Part shown: positions 47,795 through 57,820 of the stretch, in pieces | Layout: each line of letters starts with the position of its first letter | Numbering within the stretch: position 1 is the stretch's first letter | Origin: Reinekea marina | GTDB lineage: Bacteria > Pseudomonadota > Gammaproteobacteria > Pseudomonadales > Natronospirillaceae | NCBI RefSeq assembly: GCF_030409715.1 | Contig: NZ_JAUFQI010000001.1 | Coordinates: forward strand, 1,735,001-1,799,000 | Direction: 5' to 3' | DNA: 64,000 nt | Program-made: the position numbers and the translations under genes | The notes under the pieces: generated by a model | What the model was told of the DNA's origin: nothing | Seen by the model: the letters and a program-made list of their open reading frames with translations, nothing else | The model's database searches: none

Positions 47795-50700
47795 AGCCGA
47801 TTTCCATAGCGATTCAAGCGTTTGGACCGTTTGCTGATCGCCAAGTAGTGAACTTTACAGCATTAGGGGAGAACCCGTTATTTTTAATTAATGGCCCAAC
47901 TGGCGCAGGCAAAAGCACGCTATTAGATGCCATTTGCTTTGCGTTGTACGGTGAAAGTACCGGCAAAGAACGCGAACCCGCTGCGATGCGTTGCGATTTA
48001 GCCCCACTCGATTTACCTACGGAAGTTACCTTCGATTTTATATTATCCGAACATGCCTATCGAGTGATCAGAACGCCAGCTCAAGAATTAACCAAGAAAA
48101 AAGGTACGGGTACTACCGTAAAGGGACCAACGGCTTTAGTGTATCGGTACAAAAATGCCAGTAGCTTTGAATCGGTTTCATTTAGCGAAAGCGATCAAAA
48201 CGTAGAGCTTTTGCCGCTGAAAGGGGTGAAAGAAGTTAATGAATGGGTCAGTGACTTAACAGGGCTATCGAGTGAACAGTTCCGGCAAGTCATGGTGTTA
48301 CCTCAAGGTCAGTTTCGCAAACTTCTATTAGCCGATTCAGACCAACGTGAAACGATTTTCAGCCAGCTGTTTCAGACCCATATATTTAAACAAATAGAAG
48401 AACGGCTGAAACTAAAGTCGGCTGATTTACGAAATAACCGAAAGGCACTGAATGACAAGGTTTTTGGTTTATTAGATTCGGTTAACCTTGATGATAGCAG
48501 TGCTCTAAATGAGCAGCTTCTAGCGGTAGAGCCAGAGTTTAAACAAGCAAAGAGTAACCTTGCGAGCACACAAAACAAACTTAAGAAAGCTGAACAAGAG
48601 TTTCAAGTCGCGCAAGAAATAGAGAAAAAAATTCAAAAGAAAGCAAGCTTAGCAGCAACGCTCCAGACTCTCGAAAAAGATCAGGTGACAATAGATACCC
48701 AGATAAAGTCGCTGGAGTTAGTAGAACGTGCAAATAAAATTAAACCAATGCAGGTTCAAATGCAGCACTCAGTCGTGCGTTTAAAGCAAGAAACGGCGCA
48801 ACAAGAAAATATTCAGCAAAAGGTTGAGAAGCTCAAAGCTCAGCGCGAAAATAATTTAGAACAATTAAAAGCGTTAGAGCCTTTATGGAAAAGCATAGAC
48901 GATAAGAAACACAACCTTAAAGAATGGCAACGCAAGAAGCAGTTGTTAGCTGGGCTCATTGAAAATAAAACTCAGCTTAAACAGCTTGAAGAAAAGTCGG
49001 CAAACTTTGAACAATCTATGTTCAGCGTGCAAGCTAAACTAACGCAAACAGAAGCATCAATTAAAGCCAACGCCACAGCTTTAAACGACAACACGAAGAA
49101 ACTGTTCGAGAAGCCAGCATTAGAAGTTGAGTTTAACCGTTTCGAATACCTAGGGCGTATAAAAGCCAAAGTAGAGGAGGCGGCACAAAATATAGTTTCG
49201 CTTGATGAAACTATTAGCAAAAGCAAAGAGAGTTTTGCCCTGAAAGACCAACAACAGAAACAGCTCCTAATAGCGCTTCAACAGGCTGAGCTTAGTTGGC
49301 ATCAAGGTCAAGCGGCAGAACTGGCAAGGCAATTGAATATGGGTGAACCCTGTATGGTGTGTGGCAGTCTAGAACATCCTAACCCTGCTAATCAGGGTGC
49401 CGATGACTATGCGAGCAAAGAACAGGTCGATTCTGCGCGGAGTGTTTTGAATAGCAGCCAAAAACAAGTCAGCGATTTGCAGGCTCAAATAACGACACTT
49501 GAGTTTCAGCGTGGTGAACTCATCAATCGAATCAATGAATTAAATCAGGAGCTCGGAGAACAAAGTGGGGAGTCTATCGAATGGTTTAGAGCGCAGTGGC
49601 AACGTTGTAAAGCTGCGTTAAAAGAATTAGAACAGTTGGAAAAAAATCAAATTGAACTGGAAAAACAACAACAAGCGCTCAGTCAAAAAGTTGAGCAATT
49701 CTCACAGCAAATTACAGAGCTAACGGCCACTCGCGATCAAAACAAGGTTGAGTGCTCTACGCTAGCCGCCAGAATTCAAGAAAAAGAAAGTGAAATTCCA
49801 GCCGAATATAGACAAGCCAAAGCGGTTGACCAAAAAATAGACCATCTGCAAGAAGAAATAGACTCCATAGCGCAGCAGCATCAGCAAGCCACTGAGCAAC
49901 AGCAGGAAATTGCTCAACAGTTGTCGGCACAACAATCTTTGTTGTCCGATATAACTAACCGATTAAGCGAATTAACTAAGCTCGCAGAAAAAGAGCGTTT
50001 AGCATGGCAGCAAGCAATCCAAAGCAGTGGATTTGCCAGCGAAGCACAGTTTGAAGAGTTTTGTTGGAGTGAACAAAAAATTCAGCAACAGCAGAATATA
50101 GTTGACCAACATAAAGCCAAAGTGGCCGATACCAAAGCCCAGCTCAGCTATATTGAAACAGAATTAAAAGAATCGCCAGAGGCCAATGTAGAGCAATTCA
50201 AACATCAAGTTGACGAGCAAAAGCAAGCTTATGATAAAGCCAGTGAATTGTATAATCAGTTGGCGAATCAATATGAGTCTCTCAAACGCGTCGCTGATAA
50301 ACTCAAGGCCATTCAAAGCGAAGTAGATGCTATAGAAGCCCAATATAAAGTTGTGGGCACCTTAGCCGATGTTGCTAGTGGGCAAACAGGCAACCGAGTG
50401 AGCTTACAGCGTTACGTATTAGGGGTGTTATTAGATGATGTGCTTGCCGAGGCCAGTCAACGATTATTGTTAATGAGCAAAGGGCGGTACAGGCTAACCC
50501 GTAAGCTAGATCGCAGTAAGGGCAATAAAACATCGGGGTTAGAGCTTGAAATAGAAGACGCCTATTCAGGAGCGCGCCGCCCAGCGAATACTCTTTCAGG
50601 TGGCGAGTCTTTTATGGCGGCTTTGTCGCTCGCATTGGGGCTTTCAGATGTGGTGCAAAGTTATTCTGGTGGCATAAAGCTTGAGACATTGTTTATAGAT

Positions 50701-50886
50701 GAAGGATTCGGATCGCTCGATATGGAATCGCTCGATTTAGCCATCCAAACACTAGTCGACTTACGTAAGAGCGGCCGCACTATTGGTATTATTTCGCACG
50801 TCAGTGAATTAAAAGAGCAGATGTCACAGCGAATAGATGTGACACCTTCAGATCAAGGCAGTACGGTGAGCATAGTGGCCGCCTAG
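47791..50886 (+). CDS. sbcC: Exonuclease subunit SbcC
   Basis: Rad50-type ATPase subunit, 1031 residues. Walker A is in NGPTGAGKSTLLDAICFALY near residue 35. Two long coiled coils flank the zinc hook CMVC at residues 521-524. The C-terminal half of the ATPase has the signature TLSGGESFMAALSLALGLSD and Walker B LFIDEGFGSLD. With SbcD it forms the hairpin-cleaving complex. It overlaps sbcD, and its stop is four bases from the convergent trxC stop with no terminator between. Confidence 0.96.
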   Translation: MKPISIAIQAFGPFADRQVVNFTALGENPLFLINGPTGAGKSTLLDAICFALYGESTGKEREPAAMRCDLAPLDLPTEVTFDFILSEHAYRVIRTPAQELTKKKGTGTTVKGPTALVYRYKNASSFESVSFSESDQNVELLPLKGVKEVNEWVSDLTGLSSEQFRQVMVLPQGQFRKLLLADSDQRETIFSQLFQTHIFKQIEERLKLKSADLRNNRKALNDKVFGLLDSVNLDDSSALNEQLLAVEPEFKQAKSNLASTQNKLKKAEQEFQVAQEIEKKIQKKASLAATLQTLEKDQVTIDTQIKSLELVERANKIKPMQVQMQHSVVRLKQETAQQENIQQKVEKLKAQRENNLEQLKALEPLWKSIDDKKHNLKEWQRKKQLLAGLIENKTQLKQLEEKSANFEQSMFSVQAKLTQTEASIKANATALNDNTKKLFEKPALEVEFNRFEYLGRIKAKVEEAAQNIVSLDETISKSKESFALKDQQQKQLLIALQQAELSWHQGQAAELARQLNMGEPCMVCGSLEHPNPANQGADDYASKEQVDSARSVLNSSQKQVSDLQAQITTLEFQRGELINRINELNQELGEQSGESIEWFRAQWQRCKAALKELEQLEKNQIELEKQQQALSQKVEQFSQQITELTATRDQNKVECSTLAARIQEKESEIPAEYRQAKAVDQKIDHLQEEIDSIAQQHQQATEQQQEIAQQLSAQQSLLSDITNRLSELTKLAEKERLAWQQAIQSSGFASEAQFEEFCWSEQKIQQQQNIVDQHKAKVADTKAQLSYIETELKESPEANVEQFKHQVDEQKQAYDKASELYNQLANQYESLKRVADKLKAIQSEVDAIEAQYKVVGTLADVASGQTGNRVSLQRYVLGVLLDDVLAEASQRLLLMSKGRYRLTRKLDRSKGNKTSGLELEIEDAYSGARRPANTLSGGESFMAALSLALGLSDVVQSYSGGIKLETLFIDEGFGSLDMESLDLAIQTLVDLRKSGRTIGIISHVSELKEQMSQRIDVTPSDQGSTVSIVAA

Positions 50887-50890
50887 CGCG

Positions 50891-51325
50891 TTAAACACCT
50901 TGTTGAGTTAACCAGCTTTTGAGTTGGTTTAATGGCAGTGCGCCACTCAATCGAGCAACTTCTTTGCCTTGCCTAAATAAAATTAAGGTGGGAATCGATT
51001 GGATTTTCCAGCGAGCAGCCGTGGTTTGGTTGCGCTCGGTGTCTAACTTAGCGAATCTAAGTTTAGGTTCGAGTTCTTTAGTAGCCTGCTCAAATATCGG
51101 CGCAAAGTTTTTGCACGGTCCGCACCAAGATGCCCAGCAATCTACTAAAACAGGTTGGTCGTTGTGGTTTAAGACAGCGGCTAAGTTCGTGCTGGTTAAG
51201 GTGATTGGCTTTGCGTTGAAAACCGGTGCTTTGCATTTGCCACACTTAGGGTTATCGGATAATCGATTCTCTGGCAGGCGGTTGGTTGCATTGCATTTGG
51301 CGCAAGTAGCGTTCATGGTCGACAT
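50891..51325 (-). CDS. trxC: Thioredoxin 2 (zinc-binding)
   Basis: Oxidative-stress thioredoxin of 144 residues. An N-terminal zinc module has CxxC pairs at residues 8/11 and 28/31, and the thioredoxin domain has the active site WCGPC at 67-71 and the cis-proline loop SIPT. It reduces protein disulfides in the cytoplasm. A second ATG three codons in is an equally possible start. Confidence 0.94.
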   Translation of the reverse strand: MSTMNATCAKCNATNRLPENRLSDNPKCGKCKAPVFNAKPITLTSTNLAAVLNHNDQPVLVDCWASWCGPCKNFAPIFEQATKELEPKLRFAKLDTERNQTTAARWKIQSIPTLILFRQGKEVARLSGALPLNQLKSWLTQQGV

Positions 51326-51370
51326 AGCATTTCATACTCTTTAAAGCGGTGATGCTATGTTAGTCAAATT

Positions 51371-51396
51371 AGGCCGCTCAATAAAGAGCGGCCTTT
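51371..51396 (-). terminator. Hairpin after the M28 peptidase gene
   Basis: Nine-pair stem AGGCCGCTC / GAGCGGCCT with a six-base loop, 15 bases past the peptidase stop. The minus-strand tail TAATTTG is only moderately T-rich. Confidence 0.6.
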
Positions 51397-51408
51397 CATA
51401 AGGTGCGA

Positions 51409-53040
51409 CTATTTAATCCAATATTTACCCCAGTGAGTAATATCGTATTGTTGGTTTTGCTGAACCGAACGTAGCATTTGGATGGTAGGCGCAGGTGCTT
51501 CGGCTGCAGCTATTTCATCATCAATGGCTTTCGTTGTGTTGGCGAAAACGCTGGTCACATAAGCTATGGCATCGGCATTCACTTCCAGTGCCCGCTCATT
51601 GACATTGTTAATATCATCGCAGTCGGCATGGTAGCATTCATCAAAGGCAACATCGGCAAAGCCGCCGTAAAGTGCGGCTTGTTCTGCTGATTTTATGCCC
51701 TCGGCACCAGTGAATAATCCACCAAAAGCAACACCTTGTAAGAAGAACTCAGCGTAATCTGATCGGAATGATATCTCACTGCCTTCGAATGGCTCAGCTC
51801 GTAAGTTGAAATAACGCTCGAACATACCTTCAGTAGCTGCTGATCCCGGCGGACCTTGTAGATCAAATTCTGAGCCGTCACCATCGTATAAACCATAGAA
51901 GTAGTTTGGTGAGCCGATCATGTCGAAGTTTAGGTAAACTTTAATTTTAGCTAATTCTTCAGGGCTTAAGCGTTGAACGTAATCGGTAGAGCCCACTAAA
52001 CCGGCTTCTTCTGCTCCCCACCATGCAAAGCGTACTTTGTTCTTAATGCGAGCACGTTTTAGCAGGTTAGCCATTTCTAAAACGGCGGCACTGCCTGTTC
52101 CGTTGTCATTAATGCCTGCACCTTCGAAAACAGAGTCTAGGTGTGCGCCTAGCATCACGATGTTATCTGGATCGCCCCAGCGCGTTTCCGCAATAACGTT
52201 GTCTACTGATCGAACTTCACGTAAAACATCGGCCATCATAGAAAGCGTTTGTGTTGGTTCACTGGCCCATGCAACGCCATTGTCATAGGTTGCGAAAAAT
52301 ACTGGGATACCGCCAGCATATTCTGACCCTAAGGTACCGCGAATTAATCCAGTACGGTCTTCAGAGTTACCTTGGTTAAAGACTATCGCTCCAACGGCAC
52401 CGGCGGCGGCAGCGTTTTCGGCTTTAACACTGAAGGCACATGCGCCACGTTGAACTAGGGCGATATTTCCCGCGGTAAACCCAGCGAAATCTTCGGGTTC
52501 ACAGCCACTGGTAGAAGCATTGCCCAGCCCGAGATCTAAGTCTACGGCTTCGACCATCGCGGTGACATTACCGGCTTCAGTTTGTGACATATAGGTAAAA
52601 TCGACATCCCATTCATAGCTAGTGGGTACTGGCGCTAAAGACGACAATTGGCCGTCTCCCAGCTCATAAAAAGCGTTAAAATCAAAAGAGTCGTAGGTGA
52701 CTTTGTAGCCCATTTTTCTGAGTTTATGTGCAACGTAATCTACCGATTCAGTATACCCATCTAACCCTGCGGCACGCGTGCCAAGGTTATTATCTGCAAT
52801 TTCTTGTAAATCTTCTAAATACTCCATTACGTTGGAGGCTTGCATGCACCGTGGCATATAAAATGGTGATGCGCCAAATGTAAATCGGCATTCAAACGGG
52901 TGGAGGCTGTTATCGCTCCAAAAATCATCTAAGAAAGTGGATACATTCGGTGGCACATTATTAGCAAATGCACCTGAACTTAAAGCTACTGCGCAGGTTA
53001 CGCCAGCGAGAATTGTGGTCTTTTTTATTATTTTTTGCAT
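51409..53040 (-). CDS. Secreted M28-family zinc aminopeptidase with PA domain
   Basis: 543 residues. A signal peptide (about 1-26, ending SSGAFA) precedes an M28 peptidase with an inserted PA domain (about 180-285, GNIALVQRGACAFSVKAENA). Zinc ligands and catalytic acids appear in LGAHLDSVFEGAGINDNGTG, WWGAEEAGLVGS, LNFDMIGSPN and the late histidine YHADCDDINN. Such enzymes remove N-terminal residues from extracellular peptides and are typical type II secretion cargo; gspN-gspC-gspD lie elsewhere in this window. It is a single gene, divergent from tldD. Confidence 0.9.
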   Translation of the reverse strand: MQKIIKKTTILAGVTCAVALSSGAFANNVPPNVSTFLDDFWSDNSLHPFECRFTFGASPFYMPRCMQASNVMEYLEDLQEIADNNLGTRAAGLDGYTESVDYVAHKLRKMGYKVTYDSFDFNAFYELGDGQLSSLAPVPTSYEWDVDFTYMSQTEAGNVTAMVEAVDLDLGLGNASTSGCEPEDFAGFTAGNIALVQRGACAFSVKAENAAAAGAVGAIVFNQGNSEDRTGLIRGTLGSEYAGGIPVFFATYDNGVAWASEPTQTLSMMADVLREVRSVDNVIAETRWGDPDNIVMLGAHLDSVFEGAGINDNGTGSAAVLEMANLLKRARIKNKVRFAWWGAEEAGLVGSTDYVQRLSPEELAKIKVYLNFDMIGSPNYFYGLYDGDGSEFDLQGPPGSAATEGMFERYFNLRAEPFEGSEISFRSDYAEFFLQGVAFGGLFTGAEGIKSAEQAALYGGFADVAFDECYHADCDDINNVNERALEVNADAIAYVTSVFANTTKAIDDEIAAAEAPAPTIQMLRSVQQNQQYDITHWGKYWIK

Positions 53041-53462
53041 AATTTTCTCTACTATTCGTTTGAAAAATTATGCTTGTAACGACGGCCAATAAAATTGAAA
53101 GCTACTGACCTACAAGCGTTTACCTTGTTTGAACAGCACAATCAAAAAGGATCTAAAATGTAGCCTGTTTTTAAGGTGAGGCTCTAACTTTTTGAAAAAT
53201 ATTTATTATTGCCTTTGTAACCCTAAGTTAACAAAATCGACATAATTTGCCTGTTTTGGCTTAAATTCGTGACCTGCGTCTAAAAAAATTATGGTATGTG
53301 TTGTACACATTTCTTAAATGAAAGATTGAAACATTCAATTTAATTCAAATCACACTAAACAGATATTTAGTTAGTAAAAAACAAAAGGACTTTCGTCAGC
53401 TTGTGTTTTAGTAGTAGCGGCCTTATGTTAATGCTTTAGAATAAGTATAAGGATACGGCTAA
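53041..53462. other. Divergent 420-base intergenic region, AT-rich, with two inverted repeats
   Basis: No gene was found. It holds the divergent promoter regions of the M28 peptidase gene and tldD. Two inverted repeats are visible: ATGTGT-TGT-ACACAT (53296-53310) and ATTGAA-ACA-TTCAAT (53325-53339). An AAGGA ribosome-binding site for tldD is at its right end. The rest is AT-rich and unassigned. Confidence 0.5.
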
Positions 53463-54848
53463 ATGTTTAACCCCTCACATGCTCAATCGGTTATTGATCA
53501 CGCGCTGGCCATGGGCGCTGATTTTGCCGAGTTATTTATAGAGCGCCAAATTAGAAGCACCGTAGAAACGCTTACCGGTAAGGTAAAAGACATTAATTCC
53601 GGCATCGACTTCGGCATTGGTGTTCGGTTGGTTTTTGGTTTTAAAGTGCTTTATGGGTACACCAACAAAGCCGATGTAAACGAATTAAAGCGTATTGTAA
53701 GTGACTTAGCGGCCAAAGATCGCCGAGACCCAACCGTTACTTTAAAAGCCTTCAAATACGCTCAATACGCAAACATTCACCCAGCCACAAAAGTACTCTC
53801 ACACGATCACCAAGTGGCCAGCAAAATAGAGTACTTGTTAGCCGCTGATGATGCAGCTCGGAAAGCAAACAGCGCCATTGAGCAAGTGTCAGGCTCGGTA
53901 GGGCAACGCGAACAGGCCATTGAAATTTTTAACAGCGAAGGTCTACACGCACAAGATACTCGCCACTACATTCGCGCAAGAACGACGGCCGTAGCGACTA
54001 ACGGTGACGAACAAGCCACTGGCTACGACGACGATGGCGGTTTATTGGGCTGGGAACTCGAAAACCGATTAAATGCTAAAGCCATGGGCGAAGAAGCCGC
54101 TCGTATGGCCATGGTTAACTTAGGTGCAAAAGCCTGCCCTTCAGGGCGCATGCCCGTTGTGATTGGTAATGGTTTTGGCGGCGTAATTTTTCATGAAGCC
54201 TGTGGACATTTATTAGAAACCACGTCGGTTGCGAAAAAGGCATCTGTTTTTCATGATCAGTTAGGTGAAATGATCGCGAATCCCGTCGTAAACGCAGTAG
54301 ACGATGGCACCATGGCCAATGAATGGGGCAGCATTAATATTGATGACGAAGGCATGGCTACGCAAAAGACACAGCTGATCAAAGATGGGCAGCTGGTAAA
54401 CTTTTTAGCCGATCGTCAAGGCAGCTTAAAAACAGGGCTTGCACGCTCTGGCTCTGGGCGTCGCGAATCTTATAAATTTGCACCCACTTCACGCATGCGT
54501 AACACGTTTATTGAGCCGGGTACCGATTCTTTCGATGACATGATTAGCAGTATCGAAAAGGGTATTTACGCAAAACGCATGGGCGGTGGTTCTGTTCAAC
54601 CGGGCACAGGGGAGTTTAATTTTGCAGTAACCGAAGGTTACTACGTAGAAGATGGAAAAATTCAGTACCCTGTAAAAGCGGCCACATTAATTAGTACTGG
54701 ACCACAGGTATTAAAAGAGATTTCGATGGTATCGGATGATTTTAAGCTGGCTTGTGGCATGTGTGGATCAATAAGTGGTGCTGTACCAACTACCGTAGGG
54801 CAACCGGCATTAAAAGTGGATGATATTTTGGTAGGGGGGAACGCCTAA
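53463..54848 (+). CDS. tldD: Metalloprotease TldD
   Basis: Catalytic subunit of the TldD/TldE heterodimer, a metalloprotease that matures microcin B17 and degrades unfolded peptides. 461 residues with the zinc motif HEACGH at 244-249 in GGVIFHEACGHLLET and the late conserved CGMCGS. The stop overlaps the start of pmbA by one base. Confidence 0.95.
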   Translation: MFNPSHAQSVIDHALAMGADFAELFIERQIRSTVETLTGKVKDINSGIDFGIGVRLVFGFKVLYGYTNKADVNELKRIVSDLAAKDRRDPTVTLKAFKYAQYANIHPATKVLSHDHQVASKIEYLLAADDAARKANSAIEQVSGSVGQREQAIEIFNSEGLHAQDTRHYIRARTTAVATNGDEQATGYDDDGGLLGWELENRLNAKAMGEEAARMAMVNLGAKACPSGRMPVVIGNGFGGVIFHEACGHLLETTSVAKKASVFHDQLGEMIANPVVNAVDDGTMANEWGSINIDDEGMATQKTQLIKDGQLVNFLADRQGSLKTGLARSGSGRRESYKFAPTSRMRNTFIEPGTDSFDDMISSIEKGIYAKRMGGGSVQPGTGEFNFAVTEGYYVEDGKIQYPVKAATLISTGPQVLKEISMVSDDFKLACGMCGSISGAVPTTVGQPALKVDDILVGGNA

Positions 54849-56176
54849 TGCAACATTCAGATATTCAAAAAGTGCTCGATCAAGTGAGTGCAGCCGGTGC
54901 ATCGGGTGATCTTATTGTTGATGGTGGAGAATCGGTGTCGTTAAAAGCAAATGCCGGTGCACTAGAAGAACATGCCGTTCGCTCTAGCCAAATATTAGGC
55001 TTAAGAGTGATAAAAGATCAAAAGGTGGGCATTGCCTACAGTGAAGCCACCGATGAAGAGGCTATAACTCAGCTAGTTAACCAGGCATTGACGAATGCCA
55101 GCTACAGCGAAATTAATGCCGATGAATCTTTGTTAGGTAATCAAGCGCAATTGGTTACCGACGATGCCGTATTAGCGCCAAAAGATACCACCAGTATTGA
55201 AGAAAAAATTGAATTTGCTTTAGCCTTAGAAGCTCAGCTATTGAAAAAAGATAAAATTCAAAGCGTGCCATACAATGGCGTAACGCACAGCACCAGTACA
55301 CGTTCAGTTTATTCAACCGCGGGTTTAAGCGCACAAAGTAAAGCCAGTTCAGCCGTTGCTTACGCCTATGCACTAGCGGCTGACGGTGACAAAAACGCCA
55401 TGTCGGGTATTGGGCAAGCAAGCAGGCAGTTTACTGAGCTCAATGTTGAAAGCATTGTTGAGCCAACCTGGGAAGACTGCATGGCGCTGTTGAAAGGAAC
55501 CCCTGTACCGACAAAGCACTACGATGTGATCTTTGACCCTAACCAACAGGCCGATATTTTTGACGTGTTTACGATGGCGCTGTCTGGTAAATCGGCTAAA
55601 GATGGCTTGAACCCTTGGCGAGAGAAATTGGGCAAAACGGTGGCCGATGAACGGTTAAGTTTAATAGACAGTCCAACCAACACTGACGGGTTTGGATACC
55701 AGTTATTTGATGTTGAAGGGGTCGCTTGCCGAGATGTTTCCATTATTTCCCAAGGGTCTTTATCGACACTACTGCACAACAGTGCTACGGCACATTATTT
55801 TGGAATAGAAAGCACTGGTCATGCTAGCCGGAACCCTAAATCGGCCTTATCGGTGGGTGCGCACCAGTTGGTGGTTGGCGCGGGTGATGCCAACAAAAGC
55901 GAGCTTGAGCAAGGTGAATACCTATATATCACCGAGCTCTCGGGTACTCACAGTGGTGCGAATGCCATTTCTGGTGATTTTAGTTTTGGTGCGTCGGGTT
56001 ATCTTTGCAAAGACGGTGAACGATTACAGCCTGTAAGAGGGATCACCATTGCGGGTAACTTCTATGACATGCTGAAACGCATTACCTGCATAGGAGACAC
56101 TCAACATTGGAACTGGCAGAGATCCAGCCTAATGGCCAGCATCCGCTTTGCAGATTTAGCCGTTTCAGGCTCGTAA
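54848..56176 (+). CDS. pmbA: Metalloprotease TldE (PmbA)
   Basis: Partner subunit of TldD, 442 residues, same fold without the zinc motif. Conserved segments seen are GTHSGANAISGDFSFGASGYL and TIAGNFYDMLKRI. Overlap with tldD (TAATG) implies coupled translation of the heterodimer. A terminator follows after 16 bases. Confidence 0.95.
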   Translation: MQHSDIQKVLDQVSAAGASGDLIVDGGESVSLKANAGALEEHAVRSSQILGLRVIKDQKVGIAYSEATDEEAITQLVNQALTNASYSEINADESLLGNQAQLVTDDAVLAPKDTTSIEEKIEFALALEAQLLKKDKIQSVPYNGVTHSTSTRSVYSTAGLSAQSKASSAVAYAYALAADGDKNAMSGIGQASRQFTELNVESIVEPTWEDCMALLKGTPVPTKHYDVIFDPNQQADIFDVFTMALSGKSAKDGLNPWREKLGKTVADERLSLIDSPTNTDGFGYQLFDVEGVACRDVSIISQGSLSTLLHNSATAHYFGIESTGHASRNPKSALSVGAHQLVVGAGDANKSELEQGEYLYITELSGTHSGANAISGDFSFGASGYLCKDGERLQPVRGITIAGNFYDMLKRITCIGDTQHWNWQRSSLMASIRFADLAVSGS

Positions 56177-56192
56177 GTTTTACAATGTCAAC

Positions 56193-56217
56193 GCCCGCAT
56201 GTTGCGGGCTTTTTTTT
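56193..56217 (+). terminator. Intrinsic terminator after pmbA
   Basis: Seven-pair GC-rich stem GCCCGCA / TGCGGGC with a three-base loop and eight T. Confidence 0.9.
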
Positions 56218-56222
56218 ACCCT

Positions 56223-57260
56223 TTAATAAGGCTCAACCGGTAATGGCTTTTCACTATTCGCCGAAAATGCCTTTAAAGGTTTGGCATGGTATTTCGACTT
56301 TGCCATTCTATCGAGCACACTTTGATGTACAAAAGTAGGGATCTCTTTAGGGTCGGGTATGTCCCTAACTTTTTTCCCCAGCATGACAATTAACCCTTTA
56401 AAAGAGTTATTAAGTTTAGTGGTAACATTGAGGGATTTCTTAGGCACTTTTATATGTGGCTTTACCGTTAAACCAAATTTTTCAGCTTCGCTTACCATCC
56501 ACATCAGTGCGAAATCAGACTGCAAACTCCCCTTGCTGGGTGGATTACCGCCGCCAATATCAGAATGTGAACCGCAAAACCAAACTTGTTTTAAATCGAC
56601 ACTAGGGCGGGGTTGCCAAAGCGTTGGGGCAAAATCATCGCGCTGCTCATCTAATGCCAATGCATGGCGTGCCACCTTTATATTGCTGCCCATTTTATTA
56701 TCGTAAAAAACATGCTTCTTTTTAAGTAAGCCAAACAAAGTGAAAGGAATGCCCATAGCGCCGACGGTATCCCATGCGCCAATAAAATCTATTTTAGGTT
56801 TACCCGCAACGGCAAAGCTTGAGCGAAATTTTTTAGCTTTAGCGCTGTTTGGAGAGTGCTTAGGGTTTTTATAAAGATCAAACGCCGCATTGACTTGGTT
56901 ACCGTGCTCGCTTTTTAGAATATGGCAGGTATTGATAAGCCCGCACAGGCTACGCACCGTGTATGCACCACGGCTAAACCCAAACAGAAAAATTTTATCG
57001 TTTTTCTCATAGTTTTGAACAATAAAGCGATAGCAATCCATCACGTTCTTTTCTAAGCCCGCACCAAAAGCACCGCCGCTGGCTTTATCGTGGTAGGTGC
57101 CTATACCCCAATCGTAAAAGACGACTTGCTTCTCATTGTTTTTATTTTTGGGGGCAATAGCCCGAGACAGTTTTAATACGTTGGTTGGAATATCTTTTTC
57201 GAGGTCTTCCTCTGGTTTATTCCAGGTACCGTCTGAGCAAATAACAATAGTTTTAGACAT
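56223..57260 (-). CDS. DUF2235-domain protein (Tle1-like alpha/beta hydrolase)
   Basis: A 345-residue protein of the DUF2235 family, an alpha/beta-hydrolase fold related to Tle1-type phospholipases. It starts TIVICSDGTWNKPEED, the nucleophile elbow is GFSRGAYTVRS, and the later IDFIGAWDTVGAMG and WFCGSHSDIGGG carry the probable acid and histidine. Some relatives are type VI secretion lipase effectors, but no type VI gene or immunity gene is nearby and there is no signal peptide, so a cytoplasmic hydrolase is equally likely. The DUF3147 gene lies upstream on the same strand with a 94-base gap. Confidence 0.8.
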   Translation of the reverse strand: MSKTIVICSDGTWNKPEEDLEKDIPTNVLKLSRAIAPKNKNNEKQVVFYDWGIGTYHDKASGGAFGAGLEKNVMDCYRFIVQNYEKNDKIFLFGFSRGAYTVRSLCGLINTCHILKSEHGNQVNAAFDLYKNPKHSPNSAKAKKFRSSFAVAGKPKIDFIGAWDTVGAMGIPFTLFGLLKKKHVFYDNKMGSNIKVARHALALDEQRDDFAPTLWQPRPSVDLKQVWFCGSHSDIGGGNPPSKGSLQSDFALMWMVSEAEKFGLTVKPHIKVPKKSLNVTTKLNNSFKGLIVMLGKKVRDIPDPKEIPTFVHQSVLDRMAKSKYHAKPLKAFSANSEKPLPVEPY

Positions 57261-57354
57261 GGAACACCCCTGAGTTGTTATTGTGAAGCCTTAGAATAGG
57301 CGTATTAATAAGCCCTGAGCAAATATTGCCGCCGTTTATGTGATTAACGCCGCA

Positions 57355-57702
57355 TTAAAATAATTTAATGCCAAAATAACTAACCAATTTTGACCATAGC
57401 GCAACCAACACCACAGTTAATATACATACGAAGACTAAACTTAACCAAAACCCAAACTTGCGATACGCCAACGGAAACACCAAAAACATAGGCAAGGTTG
57501 GGATAACGTACCAAAAGGTATAAAACGCATGCTTAGTAATTTTGTCGGCCGCTGCACCTTCCACATGCAACCAAATAAGCACAAGTAAAGTAACAATCGG
57601 CAACGATGCAATCAACGCGCCCAAATTAGCACTGCGTTTTGCAACTTCAGAAATAAGAACCACCAGTGCCGCGGTAATGAGGTATTTGTATAAAATAAAC
57701 AT
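57355..57702 (-). CDS. DUF3147 family membrane protein
   Basis: A small integral membrane protein, about 115 residues, with four predicted helices. The family pattern is ISEVAKRSANLGALIASLPI, followed by YVIPTLPMFLVFPLAYRK. The function is unknown. The frame extends to an ATG at 57774, but that extension is polar and unlike the family; ATG at 57702 gives the usual start MFILYKYL. It may be co-transcribed with the DUF2235 gene. Confidence 0.75.
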   Translation of the reverse strand: MFILYKYLITAALVVLISEVAKRSANLGALIASLPIVTLLVLIWLHVEGAAADKITKHAFYTFWYVIPTLPMFLVFPLAYRKFGFWLSLVFVCILTVVLVALWSKLVSYFGIKLF

Positions 57703-57804
57703 AGTTTGGCTTTTATTGTTTTTTAATACTGTAACAGTATCTGCTTGTGCATCGTACTCAAAAATACCATTCAAATGGTTAAATATGTACTTTTTTAACG
57801 CCTA

Positions 57805-57820
57805 AGTGACGATCGTCACT
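57805..57820. promoter_or_regulatory. Perfect CRP-like palindrome GTGA-N6-TCAC
   Basis: AGTGACGATCGTCACT is a perfect 16-bp palindrome with half-sites GTGA and TCAC six bases apart, the CRP/Vfr arrangement. It lies in the divergent gap between the DUF3147-DUF2235 genes and the lipoprotein operon, 110 bases before the latter. A CRP-like regulator gene is encoded at the end of that cluster. Confidence 0.6.
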
